This document shows positions 5,682 to 10,519 of a DNA stretch of 10,519 bases, piece after piece; the first letter of the stretch is position 1, and each line of letters opens with the position of its first letter. This stretch comes from an uncultured Alphaproteobacteria bacterium (GTDB taxonomy: Bacteria > Pseudomonadota > Alphaproteobacteria > Rs-D84), in contig CAMZDE010000031.1 of NCBI GenBank assembly GCA_947305255.1, positions 1 through 10,519 on the forward strand. Reading direction: 5' to 3'. Made by a program: the position numbers and the translations under genes. The notes beneath the pieces were generated by a model. The model saw nothing but the letters and a program-made list of their open reading frames with translations. It searched no databases and was not told where the DNA came from.

Positions 5682-6737
5682 ATGAATATTCCGCATAATC
5701 TTTACATTCATGTCCCTTTTTGTATGTCAAAATGCAAATATTGTGCGTTCTTTTCGACCGCATGCACTAATCCAGATTGGAAAAAATACGCCGATGATAT
5801 ATGCGGGGAAATCAAATTTTGGTCTGATAAAGTTGGCCGTGTCATGGTTCCAACGGTGTTTTTTGGTGGCGGCACGCCGTCTTTGATGCCGGTGGAATTT
5901 TTTGAACAGATAATGAATTGCATTCACGCAAATTTTGATGTGTCCAAAGATTGTGAGATAACTTTGGAATCAAACCCTGGGACATTAGACGAAAATAAAT
6001 TACGAAGTTTTGTTTCAAATGGGGTTAATCGGCTTTCTGTGGGGGTCCAATCATTAAATGATGATGAATTAATATTTCTGGGGCGTAAACACAATGTCGC
6101 GCAATCCTTGAAATTATTAGAATCTGGGCAAAAATTGGGCATTCGTGTTTCGGCTGATTTTATATATGGTTTGCCTGAACATAATGAAAAGTCGGTCAAA
6201 ATTTTATGTGAACAAATAAATAAATTGCATCTGACACATGTGTCAATGTATGAATTGACGATTGAAAAAAATACACCGTTCGGTAAAATGAATCTGAAAA
6301 TGCCAGATAATGAAACTATGGCACAAATGTATGTTGCGATTGGGGAAAATCTGGATTTGCCACGATATGAGGTTTCAAATTATGCGTCCCCCCATAATGA
6401 ATGTCGTCACAATCAAAATATTTGGGCGGGTGACGCATATATTGGAATTGGGCGCGCTGCGGCGGGGCGTCCATATATTAATGGTGAATGGTATGATGAA
6501 ATGGGCAATTATGAACGCCTTGAAAAAATCAGCACAAAAACCCGTGCAATTGAAAAAATCATAACAGGTATGCGCACGATGACCGGTGTTTGGTTAAGTG
6601 ACGATGTTAAACCTTTGATAAATTTTGATTGGGTTGCGCGCCATGATGATTTAGTTGCAACGAATGGAAAAAATTTGTATGCTACGCCACGTGGAATTTT
6701 ATTTCTTGATAACATAATGTTGGAATTGATAAAATGA
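5682..6737 (+). CDS. hemW: Radical SAM heme chaperone HemW
   Basis: A 351-residue radical SAM protein. The cluster motif CMSKCKYC gives Cys14, Cys18 and Cys21 (CX3CX2C). Further blocks are FFGGGTPSLM (60-69), ESNPGT (96-101), NRLSVGVQSLND (116-127), DFIYGLP (159-165), YEVSNYA (229-235) and RHNQNIWAGDAYIGIGRAA (242-260). The last is the HemW signature and separates it from coproporphyrinogen dehydrogenase HemN. HemW binds heme and is thought to deliver it to membrane haemoproteins. Older annotations call it an oxygen-independent coproporphyrinogen oxidase. The protein is slightly short at the C-terminus for the family. The start is fixed by the cysteines close behind it, although no ribosome-binding site is visible. 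Its stop overlaps the next gene by ATGA. Confidence 0.9.
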   Translation: MNIPHNLYIHVPFCMSKCKYCAFFSTACTNPDWKKYADDICGEIKFWSDKVGRVMVPTVFFGGGTPSLMPVEFFEQIMNCIHANFDVSKDCEITLESNPGTLDENKLRSFVSNGVNRLSVGVQSLNDDELIFLGRKHNVAQSLKLLESGQKLGIRVSADFIYGLPEHNEKSVKILCEQINKLHLTHVSMYELTIEKNTPFGKMNLKMPDNETMAQMYVAIGENLDLPRYEVSNYASPHNECRHNQNIWAGDAYIGIGRAAAGRPYINGEWYDEMGNYERLEKISTKTRAIEKIITGMRTMTGVWLSDDVKPLINFDWVARHDDLVATNGKNLYATPRGILFLDNIMLELIK

Positions 6738-8716
6738 AAAACAAAATTTTGAACATAATCGGACTTTGTGCTGTAATCATAGCTACAATTACCGCGCTTT
6801 TTATGACAAAGGAGAAAACAATGCAGGTTGGAATTAACACAGAAAACATGGATTTGAATGTGAACCCTGGGACAGACTTTTATGATTTTGCGACGGCGGG
6901 TTGGCGGCGTAATAATCCATTACCTGCGGATTACGTTCGATATGGTTCTTTTGAAACGATTGCCAAAAAAAATACAGAATTGGTTCGTGAATTATTAGAA
7001 GAAGACCGCGGCAAAGTCGGTACTCTTTATAAAATTGCGATGGATACAGAAAAATTGAATGCGGAAAAAACTGCGCCTATGAAACCGATTTTTGATGCAA
7101 TCAACAAGATAGAAACTGTTGCAGATTTGACGAAATACATCGCGAAAAATCAAAAATATATAAACGCGTTTTGGGGTGACGGTGTTTTATTAGACGACAA
7201 AGACAGCGACCATTATATTTTTATAATTGGTCAGGGCGGAATTGGTCTGGATCGTGATTATTATTTTGACAAAGATAAAAAATCAGTAGAAATTCGCAAA
7301 AAATACAAAGAATACATCGCGAAACAGTCTGAAAATTTTGGATTAAATTTGGACGTTGAAAAAATTTACGCGATGGAAGAACGCATGGCAAAATCTTTTT
7401 TTGAAAAAGAAAAATTGCGCGACCCATTATTAAATTATCATAAAAAATCAGTTGATGAATTAATCGCAGATTTACCGAATTTTGATTGGAATTTATATTT
7501 CAAATCGCGCGGGGCAAAGCCTGAATACGTGAACATTATGCAAATTGAACCGATTAAAGAATCGATTGCGATAATGAATGATACTGACATGGACACGATT
7601 AAACAGTATCTGAAATTGCGCATGATAAATATGGCGTCAAAATTATTAGACGAAAAAACATTCGATATCGCGTTTGATTTTTATAATCGCACAATTGCCG
7701 GTCAAAAAGAGCCAAAGCCACGTTGGAAATTTGCAGTTGGTTTGGTTGACGATGCGATGGGCGAAGCGACTGGGTTTTTATACGTCAACACATTTTTTTC
7801 AGCGACTGCGAAAAACCGCATTGAAAAAATGGTAAAAAATTTGTTGCGTGCTTTGGAAATCCGTATCAAAAATCTGGATTGGATGAGTGACGACACGCGC
7901 CGCCAAGCATTACGGAAATTGCGCACTTTTCGGGCGAAAATCGGGTATCCTGACCAATGGCGCAATTATGCAGCCTTAAAAATCGCCGAAGATTCTTTGT
8001 TGGCAAACATGATGCGCGCTGCCGCATTCGAAGATAAATTCTGGTTGGATAAAATCGGCAAAGAACGTGACCCGAACGTGTGGTTTATGAATGCCCACGA
8101 AGTCAACGCGTACTATGATCCGTCAACAAACGAAATTTGCTTTCCAGCCGGCATTTTGCAATACCCATTTTTTGATATGAAAGCAGACGATGCATTTAAC
8201 TATGGTGCAATCGGTGCAATTATCGGACATGAAATAACACATGGCTTTGATGATCAGGGGCGCCATTACGACGCGCACGGCAATATGGTTGAATGGTGGG
8301 ACGATATGGATGCGGCGCGCTTTACAGAACACGCCGACGTGATGGTCAAATTCTTTGATAATATAATCGTTGCGCCTGATACACATGCGAACGGTAAATT
8401 CACATTGGGTGAAAATTTGGCAGATTATGGTGGATTGACAATCGCATATACTGCATATAAAAATTTTGGTCAACCGTCCGAAGATGCATTGGGTTTCACC
8501 CCTGACCAGCGGTTTTTCATCGCATTTGCCATGACAGAGGTTAATAATATCACACCCGAAGCATTGTTAAGTCAGACCAAAACCAACGAACATTCATTGG
8601 GACGTTGGCGCGTGAACGGCATTTTACCGCATGTTAACGCGTGGTACGATGCATTCGGAATCAAAGAAAGCGACCCGATGTACGTCGCACCTGAAAAGCG
8701 TGTGAATTTGTGGTAA
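6734..8716 (+). CDS. M13 family zinc metallopeptidase (PepO/neprilysin type)
   Basis: A 660-residue endopeptidase of the neprilysin family. HEITH (499-503) supplies two zinc ligands and the catalytic Glu500, and ENLADYGG (560-567) supplies the third ligand Glu560 plus Asp564. The substrate-binding NAYY is at 458-461, and the end reads RVNLW, like the family's usual terminal Trp. The full form has one hydrophobic segment at about 6-24 (signal anchor or uncleaved signal, no lipobox). Apart from Cys12 in that segment, the only cysteine I see is in NEICFPAG, so the disulfides of animal neprilysins are absent. The annotated start overlaps the hemW stop (ATGA), implying coupling. A second start at 6821 (residue 30) has a much better ribosome-binding site and would yield a cytoplasmic enzyme. 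Members of the family degrade small peptides; the substrate here is unknown. Confidence 0.92.
   Translation: MKNKILNIIGLCAVIIATITALFMTKEKTMQVGINTENMDLNVNPGTDFYDFATAGWRRNNPLPADYVRYGSFETIAKKNTELVRELLEEDRGKVGTLYKIAMDTEKLNAEKTAPMKPIFDAINKIETVADLTKYIAKNQKYINAFWGDGVLLDDKDSDHYIFIIGQGGIGLDRDYYFDKDKKSVEIRKKYKEYIAKQSENFGLNLDVEKIYAMEERMAKSFFEKEKLRDPLLNYHKKSVDELIADLPNFDWNLYFKSRGAKPEYVNIMQIEPIKESIAIMNDTDMDTIKQYLKLRMINMASKLLDEKTFDIAFDFYNRTIAGQKEPKPRWKFAVGLVDDAMGEATGFLYVNTFFSATAKNRIEKMVKNLLRALEIRIKNLDWMSDDTRRQALRKLRTFRAKIGYPDQWRNYAALKIAEDSLLANMMRAAAFEDKFWLDKIGKERDPNVWFMNAHEVNAYYDPSTNEICFPAGILQYPFFDMKADDAFNYGAIGAIIGHEITHGFDDQGRHYDAHGNMVEWWDDMDAARFTEHADVMVKFFDNIIVAPDTHANGKFTLGENLADYGGLTIAYTAYKNFGQPSEDALGFTPDQRFFIAFAMTEVNNITPEALLSQTKTNEHSLGRWRVNGILPHVNAWYDAFGIKESDPMYVAPEKRVNLW
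6808..6823 (+). promoter_or_regulatory. Strong internal ribosome-binding site and alternative start of the M13 peptidase
   Basis: AAAGGAG (6808-6814) lies six bases before ATG (6821-6823), in frame at residue 30 of the peptidase and just past the hydrophobic segment. It is one of the best Shine-Dalgarno sequences in the window, whereas the upstream start relies on the ATGA overlap. Initiation here would make a 631-residue form without the membrane segment. Confidence 0.55.
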
Positions 8717-8764
8717 TGTAAAGAACAAGGAAGGCTGTTGCAACGATAAAACACAATCTGGGGA

Positions 8765-8852
8765 ACAAACCACAAAAAAAGGACTATGTCATTCCGAGGA
8801 GTGTTTTTCACAACGCTATCGCTTTTGTGAGAAAACATTCCTCGCAATGACA
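8765..8852 (+). repeat. Palindromic dispersed repeat, copy C, between convergent genes
   Basis: The core (8787-8852) is one long imperfect hairpin. Its outer arms TGTCATT/AATGACA pair, CGAGG pairs with CCTCG, and the inner arms pair 8801-8813 with 8825-8837 around an 11-base loop. The inner part is identical to copy B in the plus orientation, while the outer left flank (from 8765) matches copy B in the minus orientation. The peptidase gene ends at 8716 on one side and ihfA at 8873 on the other. Read towards the minus strand, the hairpin is followed by a run of seven T, so it can serve as the ihfA terminator. Read towards plus, no T-run follows. The rest of this gap (8717-8764) shows nothing. 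Confidence 0.75.
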
Positions 8853-8872
8853 ATGCTATTATGATAATACAA

Positions 8873-9160
8873 CTATTTCCCAGAAACGATTTTACGGAAT
8901 TCGGTTGATGGGCGGAAACTGGCGACGCGGCGCGCAGAAATAACCGCCGGAATCCCAGTCTTTGGATTACGCCCGATACGCGCAGATTTTGATAAAATTT
9001 TGAAAGTCCCGAATCCAGAGATTTTAACTTCTTCGCCGTTAATCAAAGATTGCCCAATTTCGTCAAAGATAATATCGACCATTTTATAAGAATCAGTCGT
9101 CGTCAACCCGAAACGGTTGCGCAAAGAATTAGCCAAATCAATACGAGTAACGGTTGCCAT
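8873..9160 (-). CDS. ihfA: Integration host factor alpha-like DNA-bending protein (HU/IHF family)
   Basis: A 95-residue HU/IHF-fold protein. The dimerisation helices are about 5-38 (ID-LANSLRNRFGL onward). ISGFGTF (47-53) opens the beta sheet, and the DNA arm carries GRNPKTG (63-69) with the intercalating Pro66, then ISARRVASFRP (74-84). SARRV...FRP is closer to IHF-alpha (TARRV-TFRP) than to HU, but HU-like use cannot be excluded from sequence alone. The longer open frame upstream to 9253 is rejected: AAAGGGGA lies just before the ATG at 9160, and homology begins there. It has its own promoter, and the hairpin repeat downstream may terminate it. Confidence 0.85.
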   Translation of the reverse strand: MATVTRIDLANSLRNRFGLTTTDSYKMVDIIFDEIGQSLINGEEVKISGFGTFKILSKSARIGRNPKTGIPAVISARRVASFRPSTEFRKIVSGK

Positions 9161-9184
9161 AAAAAATCCCCTTTGGTTGACATA

Positions 9185-9212
9185 ATTATATCGGCCCAGA
9201 ATCAAATTGCAA
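9185..9212 (-). promoter_or_regulatory. Promoter of ihfA
   Basis: On the minus strand TTGCAA (9212-9207) and a perfect TATAAT (9190-9185) are separated by 16 bases. The start would be near 9178, giving a leader of about 18 bases that includes the AAAGGGGA ribosome-binding site. It lies directly after the terminator of the upstream gene. Confidence 0.7.
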
Positions 9213-9216
9213 CCCG

Positions 9217-9247
9217 AAAATAAAAAGCCCGGGGAAAATCCCCGGGC
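9217..9247 (-). terminator. Intrinsic terminator of the 329-residue secreted protein gene
   Basis: A perfect 9-bp GC-rich stem, GCCCGGGGA/TCCCCGGGC (9227-9235 with 9239-9247), has a three-base loop and, on the minus strand, is followed by TTTTTATTTT. It sits 25 bp after the stop codon at 9272. This is a textbook rho-independent terminator. Confidence 0.92.
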
Positions 9248-9271
9248 CCACAATCATAACCTGTTCGATTA

Positions 9272-10261
9272 TTAGTGAACGTTCGGTGCGCCAGCAGCGG
9301 TTCCACCTTGCAGGTTGCTGATAGACACGTTCGTTGGTGTCGAATTATTCCATGTAGTATATACAGGAATATTAGTAGCCAATATTTGGTTAATGGCAGT
9401 GGAGTTTGCTTTTGCAGCTGTATCCAATGCAACCAAGTTGCTGGCAACACCATCACCAGCGGTAATGTAGTTACCATTGTTTTGAACGGTGTTTTTAGTA
9501 GAATTGCCGCTATTAGCAGTATCAACAGCTGCAGCGATTTTCTGAACAGCTTGTACCAACGTACCATTGTGATTGTACAATACGTTGCCATCTACAAAAT
9601 CAGTGCCGCTTGTATTCTTTTTCAAGTTCGCAGTAGCACCCATATCGGTATCTAACGTTTTGATAGCACCATCAATGCTGGTCGCATTTGTCAAATTGGC
9701 AGTACCTGTTCCATCAAAGTTCGCATTCTTTGCCAATGTTTTAATGGAATTTTTCACTGAACCAGATACTGTATCATCAGCATTATTTAAAAGCGCGATA
9801 GATGCATCATTCGCTTTAACTGCGGTATTCAAGCTTTCCAAGTTTGCGCCAACCAAGTTCCCACTTGTAATATGGTTGCCATTTGCGTCATTTGCCGCCA
9901 TACCTGAGCTAACAGTAGAATCTGTTATCGTTTGGTATGTGCTACCCGCTTCAGAATCCAAATTCGCAATTGCAGTATCCAATGCTACCAAGTTATCTTT
10001 AACACTGTCGCCCGCTTTAATTGCTTCATAGTTGCCTTCCTGCAATGCTGGAACGGTCAAGTCTGCAACAACTTTGTTGTGTTCTGTTGCAATTGCGTTA
10101 TATGCACCAGCAACATAAGATGTGGTTGCGATGCTGTTAACCGCGCTATCGCTCACAGACGAAATTTCATCCGCTTGCTGTGTCGGCTCGCCTTCAGCAC
10201 GCGCCATCATTGGTGAGACGGCCAACATAGCTGCGATTGAAACGCCTAATAATTTTTTCAT
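9272..10261 (-). CDS. Secreted repeat-containing, probably fibrous, protein of unknown function
   Basis: A 329-residue protein. The signal peptide is about 1-22 (cleavage after ARA), then IATTSYVAGAYN (44-55), and near the end IPVYTTWNN (298-306). Both blocks are shared with the 178-residue protein at 2245-2781. Between them a unit of roughly 25 residues recurs at 76-100, 128-152 and 263-287, pattern GN-Y/H-x-I-x-(A/S)-G-(D/N)-x-V-x-x-N-L-x-(A/S)-L-(D/N)-T-A, plus a weaker copy at about 195-209. The body is rich in Ala, Asn, Thr, Asp and Ser, has no Cys, and has heptad-like runs such as ANSTAINQIL. This resembles stalks of phage tail fibres and trimeric adhesins, so a surface fibre is my inference. 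The MKKLLG start is preferred over a Met five codons earlier because GAGAG precedes it, as in its relative. Confidence 0.72.
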   Translation of the reverse strand: MKKLLGVSIAAMLAVSPMMARAEGEPTQQADEISSVSDSAVNSIATTSYVAGAYNAIATEHNKVVADLTVPALQEGNYEAIKAGDSVKDNLVALDTAIANLDSEAGSTYQTITDSTVSSGMAANDANGNHITSGNLVGANLESLNTAVKANDASIALLNNADDTVSGSVKNSIKTLAKNANFDGTGTANLTNATSIDGAIKTLDTDMGATANLKKNTSGTDFVDGNVLYNHNGTLVQAVQKIAAAVDTANSGNSTKNTVQNNGNYITAGDGVASNLVALDTAAKANSTAINQILATNIPVYTTWNNSTPTNVSISNLQGGTAAGAPNVH

Positions 10262-10314
10262 AGTTTTCTCTCTCATAGTAGTATAGCCGTCCCTAAGCCA
10301 AGTACTTTGCTTTC

Positions 10315-10323
10315 ATTTTATCA
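10315..10323 (-). promoter_or_regulatory. Probable extended -10 promoter of the 329-residue protein gene
   Basis: On the minus strand TGATAAAAT (10323-10315) is an extended -10 one base off consensus. No -35 is found at 16-18 bases, and the upstream region is A/T tracts. The leader would be about 45 bases. The leader shows no structure comparable to the RNA at 2801-3001. The rest of the AT-rich gap up to the tRNA promoter shows no other feature. Confidence 0.5.
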
Positions 10324-10424
10324 TATTTTTTATGTTTTTTTTCTTATGCAAGCAAAAAAATATGAATTTTTTCACTTGACTTTTTCAAAAATGTGATTTT
10401 TTTCGGTGTTTTCGCGAAATTATT

Positions 10425-10452
10425 TTGATTTATTTTTTTATTGATGTAAAAT
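10425..10452 (+). promoter_or_regulatory. Promoter of tRNA-Arg
   Basis: TTGATT (10425-10430) and TAAAAT (10447-10452) are separated by 16 bases. Transcription would start near 10459, a few bases before the mature tRNA 5' end, in the right half of the 16-bp palindrome. Confidence 0.55.
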
Positions 10453-10464
10453 CTGGCCAGATTT
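10449..10464. repeat. Perfect 16-bp palindrome abutting the tRNA 5' end
   Basis: AAATCTGGCCAGATTT is its own reverse complement. It overlaps the last bases of the -10 element and the predicted start point, and ends exactly one base before the tRNA. It could be a repressor operator or a site-specific DNA target, or it could be chance. Confidence 0.6.
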
Positions 10465-10519
10465 GTCCCCATAGTTCAATTGGATAGAACAAATCCCTCC
10501 TAAGGATTAGATGCAGATT
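10465..10519 (+). tRNA. tRNA-Arg (anticodon CCT), 5' part, cut by the window end
   Basis: The acceptor 5' strand GTCCCCA (10465-10471) is followed by a D arm GTTC/GAAC (10474-10477 with 10487-10490) and an anticodon stem AATCC/GGATT (10492-10496 with 10504-10508). The loop is CTCCTAA, giving anticodon CCT (10499-10501) and reading AGG arginine codons. The T arm and acceptor 3' strand lie beyond the window. Confidence 0.92.

Noticed and set aside
9161..9253. N-terminal extension of the IHF-like protein to 9253
   Set aside because: It would run through the terminator hairpin and the ihfA promoter, and lies outside the conserved fold; the ribosome-binding site marks 9160.
9202..10216. Several long open frames opposite or offset to the 329-residue gene (for example 9573-10031 plus and 9202-9591 minus)
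   Set aside because: They are by-products of the repetitive Ala/Asn/Thr-rich gene. They have no ribosome-binding site, and the true frame has signal peptide, repeats and terminator.

Overview
The window looks like a piece of an AT-rich alphaproteobacterial chromosome. The evidence is an olsB/olsA-type ornithine-lipid pair, an IHF-alpha-like DNA-bending protein, HemW, an MltB-type lytic transglycosylase and typical sigma70-like promoters, often with an extended -10 (TGnTATAAT-like). Several short secreted proteins and mobile-looking hairpin repeats recall uncultured, host- or gut-associated Alphaproteobacteria. That last point is inference; no taxonomic marker gene is present.

Layout. On the minus strand, bases 30-1804 hold olsB then olsA (2 bp apart), driven by a good promoter at 1836-1864. 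Bases 1805-2244 have no gene but carry a small GC hairpin and two copies of a palindromic repeat in inverted orientation (A at 1973-2071, B at 2149-2217). Next is a minus-strand gene for a 178-residue secreted protein (2245-2781). Its upstream region, 2801-3001, is a strikingly structured RNA with its own near-consensus promoter (3008-3037), a 16-bp long-range stem, several mutually exclusive hairpins and an intrinsic terminator. I read it as an undescribed attenuator or riboswitch, or as a free-standing small RNA. Further upstream on the same strand are an MltB-like transglycosylase (3047-4099) and an outer-membrane beta-barrel protein (4122-5585), probably one operon.

A divergent intergenic region (5586-5681) launches a plus-strand pair, hemW (5682-6737) and an M13 zinc metallopeptidase (6734-8716), overlapping by ATGA. 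hemW appears leaderless; the peptidase has a second, much stronger internal start. Between the convergent peptidase and ihfA (8873-9160, minus) lies a third repeat copy (C), which forms a long hairpin. Upstream of ihfA are a strong terminator and a minus-strand gene for a 329-residue secreted repeat protein (9272-10261). It shares N- and C-terminal motifs with the 178-residue protein. The window ends in the 5' part of a plus-strand tRNA-Arg(CCT) gene, whose start abuts a perfect 16-bp palindrome.

How they fit together. Most genes concern the cell envelope: membrane lipid (OlsAB), peptidoglycan (MltB), outer membrane (beta barrel), a membrane-linked peptidase (M13) and two exported proteins of one family. 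HemW, IHF and the tRNA are housekeeping. The most promising undescribed items are the structured RNA before the 178-residue protein and the two-member secreted family it may control.
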